Shown here piece after piece: positions 26,596 through 38,738 of a DNA stretch of 64,000 nt. Position 1 is the first letter of the stretch. Each line of letters starts with the position of its first letter. The position numbers were made by a program, and so were the translations under genes. The stretch covers positions 124,001-188,000 of the forward strand of contig NW_026515523.1 of the NCBI RefSeq assembly GCF_014898815.1. The letters are read 5' to 3'. Origin of the DNA: Panonychus citri (Eukaryota; Arthropoda; Arachnida; Trombidiformes; Tetranychidae). The notes beneath the pieces are model-generated. The model was not told where the DNA came from and did no database searches. It saw nothing but the letters and a program-made list of their open reading frames with translations.

Positions 26596-29177
26596 ATGAG
26601 ATTGGATTCATTTAAATGTCCTTTTCATATTAATTCATCTTCTTTTTCTGATCACCTAAAGGATCAATTACAATCTAAATTGTTTCTACTTTTTCTAATT
26701 GTGTTAATTGTTCTCACATGGCTGGTCCCCTGTTCTCGGAATCAATCGTTCTACCCACAGGTGACCCTCACTCAGGGAATTCTAAGAGGTCGACCCATGA
26801 GAACGGAAGATGATAAAGAGTTTTTCGGTTTTCTTGGAATTCCTTATGCTAAACCTCCGATTGGACCGTTAAGGTTCAAGGTGATTAATCTCTTGCTTTT
26901 TTCGTCCAATCGAATTGTTATTTTGTGTCATTGGATTAATTTTCTGTTCTTCTAATTCTAATAGCAACCAGTTCCACACTCTGGTTGGTCTGGATTAGCC
27001 GATGCTTGGACCTACAAGGAAGGATGCCCTCAGTGGGATTCTCGTGGTGTCGATATCGGAAATGAAGATTGTCTTTACCTTAATGTTTACACTCCGAGTG
27101 TTGAGGTTTGATTGTTTTCTCAATGTTGATTTTCAGCTTTAATTTCATTCGTAACGTGTTTATATTGGGTTTAATTGTGGTTTGTTTGGTTAATTGTTTT
27201 CTCTCATTTAGAAAACACCATTTAATAATTTTCTCTATCCTGTGATGGTTTTCATTGGCGCTGGAACTTTCGAAACGGGAGACAGTGCACTTTATGGACC
27301 ACAGAAAATTATGGACAAGGGAATTGTTTTGGTCACTTTTAATCATCGAATTGGATTATTAGGTAAGTTGATAACTTAACTTTTATTCGTCGATTTGCTT
27401 TTAATAGTTGTTGTTTTCCTTTTCTTATTGAAGGTTTCATGAGTTCAGATGACGAAAGTGCTCCAGGCAATTGGGGATTATATGATCAATTGCTTGTTCT
27501 CCAATGGATTAAGAATAACATTGAAAGTTTCGCTGGTGATCCAAATAGTGTCACCATTTTCGGACAAGGGGCTGGAGCTGCTTCTGTTTTCTTTCACCTT
27601 TTATCACCTTTATCGAAAGGTAATCTCTAGTCAATGAGTTTTCATGAATCGATCTATTAATTGCTGTTGTATTTTCCTTATTAATTCAATCAATCTGATA
27701 GGTTTATTTCACAAAGCGATAATGGAAAGTGGTTCTGGTCTTTGTGATTGGGCATTACAATCAGATCCATGGGATTATGCAGTTCAAATTGGTCAAAGAT
27801 TAAGATGTCCAGTTGCTCCTCGTGAAACATTAGTCGACTGTCTAAGAGTTGTACCAACACTTGATTTACTTCGTGCTCAAAATAACGGTAAAGTGAGTAT
27901 CGAAAATCAATTTATTCTTGACAATTGATTCTTATACTTTTCTTTCATTCAGATTCTAGGTGAATATCCAATCAAACCAGTACCCGTAGTGGAAAAGGGA
28001 ACCACTAATCGTTTCTTACCTCAAGATCCATGGCAATTGTTAACCAGCGGAATAATCAATAGAGTTCCAACTTTGATTGGTTATAATACTCAAGAAACAC
28101 TTTTCTTTTATCCAGGTAAGAGATTCAATTACAGTAATTAAATTCTACATAAATTAACAAGTATCATTTCTCCATCAACAGTTATCGAACAAGTTTTAGG
28201 GAGGAAAGTGGAAAATCTCATGAGAAATTAACTTCACAATTTCTTGATTGCTGTACACCATTTAAAGGAAGATCAAAAGATCGAGTCTCACCATTAATAT
28301 ACTATGAATATTTCAATAAAATGGATCCATTCAATTTAACTCAAGTAGCCACGAGATTTATAAACGTCAGTAGTAAAATTTCATTGAGAGATTAACCTAA
28401 TGCCCATTAACCTTTTCTTTTGTCCATTTTCCATTTGGATTAACAGTTGACCACCGATGCTTTATTCATCAGCTGTATCGATGAAACTATTCGTTTCTTA
28501 CGAGAATTAAACTTACCCGTTTATCTTTACAAGTTTGATTATCGAGGACAAAACAGTATGGTTGAGTTAATCATCTCGAAAGCTTTACTACCAATGGACA
28601 CTGGTCCTTCTCATGGCGATGAACTACTCTATCTTTTTGACATGAAATTAGGAACTCGTCGAAATCAACCTTTCCGGGATAAGAAAGTTTCTCAGAGAAT
28701 CACCTCTCTATGGACAGATTTTGCCAAGTTCGGGTAAATTGATTTGATATTTTTCGTTAATTTTGTTTCATGTTGATGAAATTTTTCTCTTTTCTCTTAT
28801 ATTAAAGTTACGCTCCTCGAATGGTGACCCAAGAGTATCCTCGTTGGGATAAATTTGATATTAACAATCCAAGAGCATTGATTATCGGTGAATCGATGGG
28901 AAATATTAGTTTTCTCAAGACAAAAGAAGCAGAATTTTGGTCGAAAAATTTGAAAAACTTATCCGGAATTAATCCTCACGTCTTAGCTCGTATTCGTCAA
29001 GCTCGTCCCTTGTATAAAACTCTTGCTTGGACCATGATTGGTGTTAGTCTTTCGCTTCTGATTATGGTCATCTTATTGTTATCGATACTATTTTACCAAA
29101 GGAAAACGGCCAATTTCAGAGCGGCATTAGAGAATGGTTCGAGTCACATTTCCACCGGCTCTTCTGGCCTTTATTAG
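26596..29177 (+). CDS. Cholinesterase-like membrane protein without catalytic serine (neuroligin/gliotactin type), one frameshift
   Basis: Alpha/beta-hydrolase-fold cell-surface protein, probably adhesive rather than enzymatic. Exons: 26,596-26,880; 26,965-27,105; 27,212-27,362; 27,434-27,619; 27,702-27,892; 27,953-28,115; 28,182-28,365; 28,447-28,733; 28,808-29,177. Family marks are FFGFLGIPYAKPPIGPLRFK, EDCLYLNVYTP, GNWGLYDQLLVLQWIKNNI, AGDPNSVTIFG and SHGDELLYLF. The nucleophile elbow reads FGQGAGA where active esterases have G-x-S-x-G, so Ser is replaced by Gly; Glu (NTQE) and His (SHGDE) remain. A membrane span (LAWTMIGVSLSLLIMVILLL) is followed by a short cytoplasmic tail. Exon 7 is odd. 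Entered in phase from exon 6 it stops after 16 codons, but the next frame is open and encodes a normal esterase segment ending in phase with exon 8. The break is near 28,198-28,203. All other exons are intact, so it is a recent lesion or a sequence error. Confidence 0.85.
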
Positions 29178-29300
29178 AGACATTGTATTAAATTAAAAAC
29201 TCTTTGCCAATAATATAAATTTTCCTTTCTTTCATTCTATCAAATTAAATTGTTTTACTAATTTCTTTTCTTTTTCAATCAACTCAATTTACTCCATTAG

Positions 29301-29482
29301 AACCTGATATAAGTAAAACCATTTGGAATGACTATTTTGGACGGAATCGATTCCTACCACGAAGCAATCCAACGATATCTTCAATGTTCATCAGTTCCCC
29401 GATTGTCTTTAATACTCCAAATCACTTTGATTCAATTCCCGAATCGTCATCAGTTGGATCAAGTGGTGATCTTGACAAATAA
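29301..29482 (+). CDS. Alternative last exon of the esterase-like gene
   Basis: Follows an acceptor (TCCATTAG ending at 29,300) and stays open for 60 codons to a TAA at 29,480-29,482. It has the Asn/Ser/Pro-rich composition of a cytoplasmic tail and ends SSGDLDK. Its phase fits a donor AATG/GTTCGAG at 29,136 inside exon 9, so splicing there would replace the tail ending SSGLY. An AATAAA at 29,539 would serve this transcript. The donor is weak, so both ends may be used. Confidence 0.5.
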
Positions 29483-29741
29483 TTAAGGTGTTGAACGAAT
29501 TAAATTGTCCAAAACTGTACATTATATGATCAATTTACAATAAAATTCAAATCACTTTTTATATATATGATATAAAATTACATGTAGTCATTTATTGATT
29601 TGATTAAATAATTTTCACAATAAATCTAACTGTTAATAGCAATTGAAATGAAAAGAAATAATTAAGTTTAATAAAAAGAAATTGTATATCTGACTAATTG
29701 TAGATTTTATCGTAAAACTGGTTGATTAAAATTAATTATTA

Positions 29742-31533
29742 TTATGATGATTCTATGTTGGGATGAGTTTTCTCTGGAAGAGTTAATCGATTAGCTGATG
29801 TTGTCAACATTACATTAGTTATATTGGTCTGATTTAGATTAATTTGATTGTTCAACGATTCTGGTTCATAAACAACATTCGGATCGATGAATAAAATGTA
29901 ATACCAAACACCAATCAATCCTCCTACATGAGGTCCAATTACAGCGACCAACCACCAATAGTTAGTTGAAAGTGGCCTGAGAAAAGTTTGGAAAATTGAT
30001 TAGTACCATTTAATCGTTGCAATTAAATTGTTCTTACTTGAATACTTCCATTCCATAGCCAGCAACTGAAGCGAATACCCTTGGGCCAAGATCTCGAGCG
30101 GGATTCAAAATGGCTCCTGCATTGTAATTAAAAGCAATTACGATTCCAGTGATAACTAGAGTAAAGTAAAGCGGGTGAATTGATCGAGCTAATTTAGGTC
30201 CATCGGCGGCAAGGATAGCGAAGGTCAGTAATCCAGTACAAAGAATCTGATAAATTGTGGATTAGAAAAAAGAAAAAGATGAATATCGAATTCCCGTTAT
30301 TAATTTACCGTTACAATCTATTGAATTCTAAAAGAGTAATTAACAAAATAAGCTGATGAAACTTGAGATAATACAAGTTGATTGACCTCACGAATACAAA
30401 GTTAATTGTATTAGTTATGATGGTTGATTGTGGCTCTAAATTAAATTTTTCACTAATTGAAATCTCTTTAGTTTTGGTCTAATGTTTAAATTCAATTGTT
30501 CCTTTTGATAAAAATAAATAAATGACTTCCGAAAATGATTAACTGATTGTTGTTATGATTACCTGATCTGTTAAAGCAGCGGTGAGGGAAACTCCTTCAC
30601 CAGGGAAAGTGGTATAAACCGAGGAGCCATTCTGAGTGAAACCAGGATCAAATTCATTAACGACATCACCGTAAATGAGCCAGGTCACTAATGCCGCTAA
30701 AAAGGCTGCGATATACTGAGCGGCAAAATAGTAAGGAACCTTTTTCCAGGGTAATCGTCCGATTGAGGCCATTGCTGTTGAAACTGCAGGATTAAGATGA
30801 GCACCTTAAATGTAATCGATTAATTATCCAATCAATAATCAATAATGATCACAACAAAAGAAGAAGAAGAAGAAGAAAAAGATTAACACATTAATTAGAA
30901 AATAACAATTCTCGATAATAATCAACCGAGAGAGAGAAAATTTTTTTAGGTATTATTAGCATATTAATGAGAAAGATATTTATGTCAATTGTCACCTAAA
31001 TTATTGACTAAATTAATCAATAGAATCTAGTTAACAGTCAACAATAAATCTAATCAATAATCTATCAGGTTTTGAGGTTTAGATGATTTTCAATCACTCG
31101 GTGGACAATTAATCAGGTCTCGTAATTGTTGAATTGTGTTTGTCCTGCAAATTAGCTCGCAAAAGTGTGTGTGACTAGATTTTCCTGTTAATTGTGAAAT
31201 TTAATCCAACGACAATCAACTAATTATTACCTGAGACATCGAGAGAGGCAGAAATGCCGATCAAACCTCCGACTCCGAAGCAAAAAGCGGCAGCAAATGT
31301 GTCCATAGTTTCGTGTCTCGCTTTGTAAACAACATGACAAGCAAATCCAAAGATCTGATTGTCACAATTAGAATGTTAATTTTAAGCTTGACAATTAAAT
31401 CAAATCAACTTACCAATAAAATAAATGTTCCAGTTAATTCAGCTAAAAATTCACGAAACATTTGATTAGAATGCCAATTTTTGAACACAGGGACCAAAGC
31501 CCCGAACATCAATTGGGACTTTAATTTAGCCAT
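29742..31533 (-). CDS. Aquaglyceroporin (MIP family channel)
   Basis: Six-helix membrane channel for water and glycerol. Five minus-strand exons in consistent phase: 31,414-31,533; 31,231-31,354; 30,563-30,804; 30,038-30,246; 29,742-29,976; 309 residues. The first half-helix motif is GAHLNPAVS (Asn about residue 86). The second is GAILNPARDLGPR (Asn about 210). Asp after the second NPAR is the mark of glycerol-conducting members; water-specific aquaporins lack it. A long extracellular loop precedes the second repeat, as in AQP3/7/9/10-type proteins. The start follows from the only in-frame ATG before the first helix (MAKLKSQLMFG). The short C-terminus after the last helix is polar. Confidence 0.95.
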
Positions 31534-34500
31534 TAGTTGATTGTTAATCTTTGTTAATTAGTCTCAAAAAGGTAAACATAATGATAATGATGAGGAGGAG
31601 ATTGTAAACCTAATTGGATTAGAAGCAAAGAAAAGAATCAAATTAAAATTAAAATTCGGAAATTGTAATTGTAATTGTAACACTAATCGAATCCTTGATT
31701 AACTTTCATTGTCTTTTTTTCTTGATTGTTGGACTTTCTAACAATTTAATCATTCAATTAATTTGTGAATAAGTTAAGAAATGGTGAAAATTAGACACAA
31801 CTCACGCTGGGAACTTAATTGTTGTCAGAAATTCATCTAAATTGTTTCGAAGGAATTAAAATGTAAACAAATTAATGGAAGTTGTTGTTTTGTCACAACA
31901 CATAAGACAAGATGATCTTCTTGAAAGAAGTGAATTAAAATTGATTGTTAATTGGCACAATTAGAATTAATTTTGTTTCTCAACGTCAACAGTTAACTGA
32001 TACAATGTGAATTTCAGTTATTCAAAAAGTTCATATTTACTGAGCAAATCACAGAACTGAAAACATGATGTAATTCCCTATGAGGTGGTTACATCATATT
32101 CTTGTGTTATTATTACACTTTTCGTAGTTTATTTATATCACATAAACAGAGGAAATAAATTTCAAGTTCTGACTTAATTGTTGACAAAAAAAAGACCTAA
32201 AAGACAATTAAAATCACCTTAATGTTGAAATTTACAAATGTCAATTAAAACAGTAAAATCAAAGGATTAACTCAATTGATTGGTAATATGAGTTAATCGT
32301 GATCAAATTGTGAGACATTGAAAGGATCAAATTGATGATGAAAGTGATCAAATCACAATTTAAATATTAAAACAAAAGTGATTAATTGTCAACTTGTCAC
32401 GAGAAGTTAATTTTTATCTCATCCCAATTGTAATTTACATTTAATTCTGTTGATTTTATCTCTAATTATTACAATTGGAGACAATCAACAATAATTAGTA
32501 CGAAACTTACCTAAGGATATAAATTGATTTCCTTTCAAGTGGTTTGAGGATACAAACATAATTTTTATGTTCAAATTTGATTAATCGGATTAGTGGTTAG
32601 CTAATCCAATTTTTTTGCGATGATTTTTTATTCATCATCTCAAATGGTTGATAATTAATTTATCATCATCATAATCATCTCGGTCTCACGTTAAGGATTT
32701 TCCATTCGTCACCTTGATTGATCTTGTTGATTTTTTGCCTTTTTGCTTTTTCTTTACACACATAAAAAAAACACTTTGGTGTTGATGATGATCAACTTAA
32801 TCAAAGAGCAATCATTAAGCCGTGAAACATGATTACCTATTTGGATAAAATTTCCCATCAACAATCAGTTGTTGTCCATTTATCCTCCCAAGAGGCTATT
32901 TACTGGCAATTTCGGGAAACACGCGACGGATCATTATGTTAGTCTCTCTCTCTCTCTCCTTTTCAATTGTGATTGTTGATTGTTTTGTTAATTTCTCTCA
33001 ACAACAAATCTCATCTTTCTCAATTTCTGTTTATATCTGTTGATTGAGATATAATAGTCATCACATAGTTGAATTAATTTATTCATTGGAATAGGCGAGA
33101 GATATGATGATGACACTGATGATCCTGATGATGAGGACATTTAACCTTCAAGTGTAACACAATGACAAAGTGAGAGAGATAAAGTCAGAGGGATAACAGT
33201 TGATGATGGTGGTAAACATTGTCTATTGTAATATTTTAACAATCATCATCATCATCATCACAGAGAGAGAGAGAGAGAGAGAAAAGGGAAGATGATAAAT
33301 TGCACCCAATTGGATATTCCAGTTAAACTCCTAACCATCCATGGTTTTCAATAAGTGAATAAGATGAAGATGATGATTCCTCTGGTTCATATTCAGTTAA
33401 CTGGTGGTGATGGATAAAGATGATAACAATTCTGATGATGATGATGATGATGAGATTTATAGGTATCTGGAGACACTTTTCACAATATTAGAAGTATTTT
33501 TCTTCTTCATCTTCTTTTCTGTTAAACTGTAAATGTCTGTACAGTTGCGATAGTTATGGTTGAAATGGAAAGCAAGTCAACTGGAAAATGGTAACTTGTT
33601 GGTCTCAATGGTTTCACTTAACACCAACATCGATTGTGTCACCAAATCAAACGAATTGTAATAGAAAAACAAATTGAAAATGATCACTTTTTTATCTACC
33701 ACTTTCTCCATCAACATGGTTATGCTTCGATCAACAGTTAAATTTAATTAACCTTCTAAATCATCACAATGATAAAGATAAAATCATCATAATTGTAAGT
33801 ATCTTTTTCTTTTTCTCATCAATTTCTCTTTTTTTTCCATTTTCTATTCTAACGACTTTAAGTCTCCATTTTTTTTCTTCTCCTTTTGGAGAAGAAGAGA
33901 AAAAGATTAACCCAATTATTCACTGGAGACACTTTGTCATTGTGATAATTCAATTTTCTTCTCTATTTATCTTTGATTTTTTTGTTCTTTTCTCATTTAC
34001 ATGAGACATTCAATTGGAATTTTCATCTTTCTCTTTGTTTTCCAACTTTAGTTCTTCGCAATGGTTAGTCGCCATTTTGTTTACTTCTCTCTCTGGATTT
34101 TTTTTTCGTTCTCACTTTTTCATTTGGTAATGATGATGATGGAATTGGTTCCATGGCCAAGGAATTAGGTGATAATTGAACATGAATGAAATTCATCCAT
34201 TGGATGAATTTGAAGGCAGGTGAATATCATGAGATGTTCTCGGAAGCAGGTGAGATACTTACACTTAATATGATAACTTAACTGTCAACATTTTCGCCAC
34301 CCTGAGTATTTATGTCGTGTGATGTGTGTGGTTCCTGATCATTATCATCATCATCATCATATGAAACATTAGCATTTATAAAACGATTGCATGTCAATTT
34401 AGTCCATAGATTAGTTTATGTTGATCAATTTTGGATTTGCTCACCTTTGACAAGGTAAATGTTGATCATTTCTCATCACATGTATTAACTTTGAACAGAG

Positions 34501-35427
34501 GAAAAGACAAGAGATGATTTACTTTTTTCTCGGTATGCTTATTAATCCCTTTAATCCCTTTATCGTGATTATATCACCAATACCAGTACCAAATTTGCGT
34601 GATTTAAGTTAATCAACAAGGAAAAAAAGTTCAACAACAAAATCAAGTTAATCCAAAAACAACACTTTCTTTTTAAAATATCGATTATTAGATTCTTGAA
34701 ATTGACCAAAAAAATATCAAATGTATCAATGTTTTAATCATCCAAAGAAAATCTCTGATTAATATTGTAAATGTAAATTCAGTTCATCGTTTAATTCACA
34801 ACTTCTAATAACAAGATAATAGGAATTTGATTGACTGGGAGTTAAAATGATGAGATTATGATGATGATGATGTTGAGCTTTTCTTTTCATCCTCCTCCCT
34901 CTTTCGTACGGTCAATAATCTGCAAAGATGATGATGATTTTTTTACGATAGAAAATGATGATGATGATGAAAGAGGAATAAATGATGAAGGTGATAGAGT
35001 TAAAGTGATGCGGATGCGCTACACTTTCGATCTGCTTATAGGATACACCTTTGATCCGCTTTACGCATACATCTTCATCTTCATCTTCATCCTCATCTTT
35101 ATCATTCTCTTTCTTTATTTCCTCTCTCTCTCCTCCTTCATCATCCATTTCATCACTTGCTCCCTCGGTGTATCACCGTATAGGAAATAACTTTTTTTCC
35201 GCATCAAAGTTAACTCACTTTTCACCTTAACACTTGACCTTCCGCATCCTCTTTTCATTAGATCAGTTGAACATTTTCACTTTCTTTCCACATCGGATAA
35301 GTAACAATTTCTCATCAAAATCATCTAAAAATTGTCTAATCTCGTTTTCATTCACCTTAACAATTAACCTAATTGTCTTAATTATTTACATCTTCAATCT
35401 TCCAATCATCTAAATCTAATATTATCA
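31534..35427. other. Intergenic, microsatellite-rich, upstream of Pox neuro
   Basis: AT-rich sequence with CAT/GAT and GA tracts (for example 33,240-33,290 and 34,340-34,360). A 110-codon open frame at 34,858-35,190 is His/Asp/Phe-rich over GAT and CTTCAT repeats and is not credible. Pox neuro enhancers could lie here, but I see no specific site. Confidence 0.55.
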
Positions 35428-37722
35428 ATGCCACATACGGGTAAGATTTTCAATCTATTTAATTTATTGATTGTCTATTAAGCTTCTTTCTCTGTAATTA
35501 GCTAATTATCACTGATTCAAATTTGCTCTGATTCTTGATTTAGTTTCATTGATTAATTATTTTTCCTTGGTTAGTTGTAATTTCTCAACTCATTTAGATA
35601 ATTTTTTTTTTGAGATCGAAATTGAAGTTTCGTTGAATGAATATCTCATGTATTGATTGATAGTTTAATATAATTTAGATAGACTTAATTAACTATCAGT
35701 AAGGTTGATGTAAATTGTTCAGTTGATTGTTGAAACAATTGAAACTTATTGTCAAGTGGAAATGCTGAGTGAATGTATTAAGTTATAGATTCAATTCCAA
35801 GTTATATAATAACTGGGAGTGAATCTTCATGATATAACCTATAGAACTTGGAACTATTCCTATTATCATGAAGAAAAGAGAATAGAAAAAAAAATTATTA
35901 CTAAATGGAGATGATTAACTGATTTCATATGATATCGAATTGGCTTGGAAGAAAAAAGTTCCAACATGAAATCAATTCGAATGCTAATCAACCTTTACTT
36001 TCATGATTCTCATTACGATTTCAAGTTAATCATCAACCGAATCTGAATCATATTATTCTTAGGATTGAATTTTTTTCTTTTAGATGATTAATAAAAAATA
36101 ATCGCGATTAAAATGTTGATTGTAACTCATAAGCTAATCTCTCAAATGGAACATGATTTAGTAACAATTTAGCTTTTCCGTTTCAATGATAACCCTAAAT
36201 AAGATTCATTTTATTTATGATTACAAGTTGATCATTAAAGATGATTTTTTATTAGATTTGATTATGATTATTGTTATGATTATGTTGTTGTGGTCAATTG
36301 ATTGCATACACACAACTAAATAGCTGTAAAATGATTAAAGCTAATCAGTGTTACTTTATCAAATTGGATTAAGTTAACCATAAACAATGAGAGAGGGAAA
36401 CAATTTGCTGTATTAATACAAGAATCAGGAAAAGTAAAAGTTAATTTTTCTTGTCATTTTTTTGTTGTTGTTGATTGTCCAGTTTTGTTTATTGTTGACA
36501 CTTTTTTTTCTTGGTGATTCACTTATACAGGACAAGCTGGAATCAATCAATTGGGTGGACTATTTGTTAATGGTCGTCCATTACCATTACATGTTCGTCA
36601 ACGGATAATTGAACTGGCCTTAATGGGAGTAAGACCTTGTGATATTTCCCGACAATTATTGGTCTCCCATGGATGCGTTTCCAAGATATTGACTCGATTT
36701 TATGAAACTGGATCAATCAAACCAGGTAACAAATTTCTCGTTCTTTCAATTGTTATTAGTGAATTCATTGGTTCTGTGATGTTAATTACGATTGTTGTTG
36801 ATTAGGTTCAATTGGAGGTTCTAAACCTAAACATGTAACAACTCCAAATATTGTCAAGAAAATATTGAAGTTAAAGCAGGAAAATCCCGCTCTCTTTGCA
36901 TGGGAGATTCGGGATTTACTTCGTCGTGAAATTTTACAATCAAGATCTGGTGATTCAAATAGTTACAATCAAGATATTAATCTGAGTGTACCATCAATTT
37001 CATCGATTAATCGTATCATCAGAACTGGAACTGAAAGTCGAGAAACTTATGGTTCAAATTCTGGAAACAATGTTACCTTTACGGGTTCAAATGGGACTGG
37101 AATAAGTTCTGGATGTGGTGTAAATTCATTTAATCATGTAATCTCATCTTCATCTAATTCATTTGACTGGAATTCAACTGTTGTTTCATCTAATAAACAT
37201 GTAACTATGAATACAGCAGCTTCTTCATCATCTTCATCCTCATCTTCAATCTCATCTTCATCTTCGATATCACGAATAGTTAATGTTTCACCGGTTCGAT
37301 TATCATCAACTGATTATCAGCATCTTTTGAATGTTCAACAAGGATCTGAGAGAGAAGGAGGAAGAGGAGGAGGAGGACAAGGAGACGGGAATGGGAATCA
37401 AGATCATGGTCATGGTGGAACAGAGGTTAAAGGTAGTGATTCTAAACGAGTATGTGAATTTAGAAATTGTAGTTTTAATCAACCAAAGAAACGGAGGAAA
37501 TTCACTTCATTCAATATTGATGATATACTCAAAAGTGATGATGATCAAGTTGATTATTGTGTTGGGAACATGAATGTTGAACCGATAACTGTGGCCGCAG
37601 CAGCAGCGGCAACAACAGCAACAACTTGGTTAGTTAATCACTATTATCAAATTCATCCGATTAACAGGGAATCCAATGAGAATGTCCCAATTACACCAAC
37701 ATCTTTCTGGAATCCAAAGTAA
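35428..37722 (+). CDS. Poxn: Pox neuro, paired-domain transcription factor
   Basis: Paired-box regulator of neural and sense-organ fate. Three exons: 35,428-35,440 (13 bases: ATG plus three codons and one base), 36,531-36,725 and 36,806-37,722; 374 residues. The join of the tiny exon 1 gives MPHTGQAGINQLGGLFVNGR, the start typical of Pox neuro. RPCDISRQLLVSHGCVSKIL, TRFYETGSIKPG and SIGGSKPK follow. LLVSHGC with TRFYETGS separates Pox neuro from Pox meso and Pax2/5/8. The C-terminal half of the paired domain continues through ENPALFAWEIRDLLRRE and VPSISSINRIIR. No homeodomain is present, as expected. SFNIDDILKS (about 304-313), just after the basic patch KKRRK, resembles the octapeptide/EH1 repressor motif. 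The rest is Ser/Gly/Asn-rich with an Ala run. AATAAA at 37,861. Confidence 0.95.
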
Positions 37723-38198
37723 TTTAAACATTGCAATTAAACATTAGGAAGGATGAGGAAAATCAGAATTTAGAATCTAGAGTGAAATTTGTAATTCTCC
37801 ATTTATGTTAACTATATTACCTTTCCCATCGTAAATTGTGTACATTATGTTAAGTTCAAAAATAAAATCTTTTAAACTTATATTCGTTTCGATAAAATTT
37901 GAATCTTTAATCAACCCCGAGAGATTCATTAATTAACGTGATTGTATATCAAGATATAATTTTTTTTCCTCTTTTTTATTGGTCTCTTATATTGGTGAGA
38001 TTTTGACTGGTTCACTAATGAAATGTATTAACAAGTAATTCCTTGGATACATTGTTGTTTACTGTCTAGGGAAGATAATATATCATCTAAATCAAGTGGA
38101 ATAATTTATAAACCATAGTAAATTACAGGGAAATCGGTTGACATGATTGAACTGGAGGAGAAAAAAAAATGAATAAGAAAATCACTTGTCAAAATTGT
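37723..38198. other. Pox neuro / TOM7 intergenic, partly duplicated at 53.3 kb
   Basis: Two genes converge here. From about 37,950 the sequence is recognisably the same as about 53,335-53,580; both carry an AAATCAAGTGGAATA block and a CACTTGTCAAAATTGTC block. Confidence 0.8.
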
Positions 38199-38360
38199 CT
38201 AACCAATAAAGAGAGAGAAGATTGATAAAGGAGGCATTCCTTCATCGGTTCCTTGATTAAATCCAAAGTAAAGTACCAAAGGTAAGAATCCATATTGGAA
38301 ACAAAATCTAAATAGATTTAAAAGTGAAGCCAATTTTCCTCCTCTTCGTGATGGGAACAT
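38199..38360 (-). CDS. Tomm7: Mitochondrial import receptor subunit TOM7
   Basis: Small tail-anchored subunit of the TOM complex in the outer mitochondrial membrane; it modulates assembly of the TOM core. A 53-residue intronless gene reads from ATG at 38,360 to TAG at 38,199. The C-terminal 35 residues are diagnostic: a membrane helix RFCFQYGFLPLVLYFGF, then NQGTDEGMPP and a final hydrophobic SIFSLFIG, matching the family pattern of ...WGF-PLV-YLGF...G...GMPEP...LLWG. The N-terminus (MFPSRRGGK) is basic. It shares a 378-bp divergent upstream region with mRpL40. A truncated copy lies at about 53,579-53,686. Confidence 0.9.
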   Translation of the reverse strand: MFPSRRGGKLASLLNLFRFCFQYGFLPLVLYFGFNQGTDEGMPPLSIFSLFIG

Positions 38361-38738
38361 GATGACAATGGAATATCAATAATTTCCTTCAAATGAATTA
38401 AACCTACAAAAGAGAAAACAAATCAACACATAAGTGAACACAGTCAAAGAATAGGAAATTATTTCATCTACTTACTGACAAAAAGAACAATTAAAACAAA
38501 AGCACTTTTTAATAACAACAATTAACAAATGTGCTCTTTGAAAATCAGGCAGTACAAGTGTCCATCAACAAATGGAATAGATATTATCAGATGTTAGTAT
38601 CCGATTCTATCGAATCCTAAGCTGAAACATAAGCCAAGAAAAAAATCAGCTCGAAGTGAAAATGTTGAGCTGATCGACTCACCTCATTTTGTTGATTGTT
38701 TTTGATTTTTTTCTGTTAATTATCTTCATCAATTAAAG
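38361..38738. promoter_or_regulatory. Divergent promoter region of TOM7 and mRpL40
   Basis: 378 bases separate the two start codons of these head-to-head mitochondrial genes. The mRpL40-proximal about 70 bases (from AGCTGATCGACTCACC at about 38,668) are repeated almost exactly at 49,316, which marks the left edge of the duplicated cassette. Confidence 0.55.

Noticed and set aside
34858..35190. 110-codon frame upstream of Pox neuro
   Set aside because: Runs over GAT and CTTCAT repeats, with an equally long antisense frame.
37331..37573. 80-codon plus-strand frame in Pox neuro
   Set aside because: Alternate frame of the Gly/Glu-rich part of the Pox neuro last exon.
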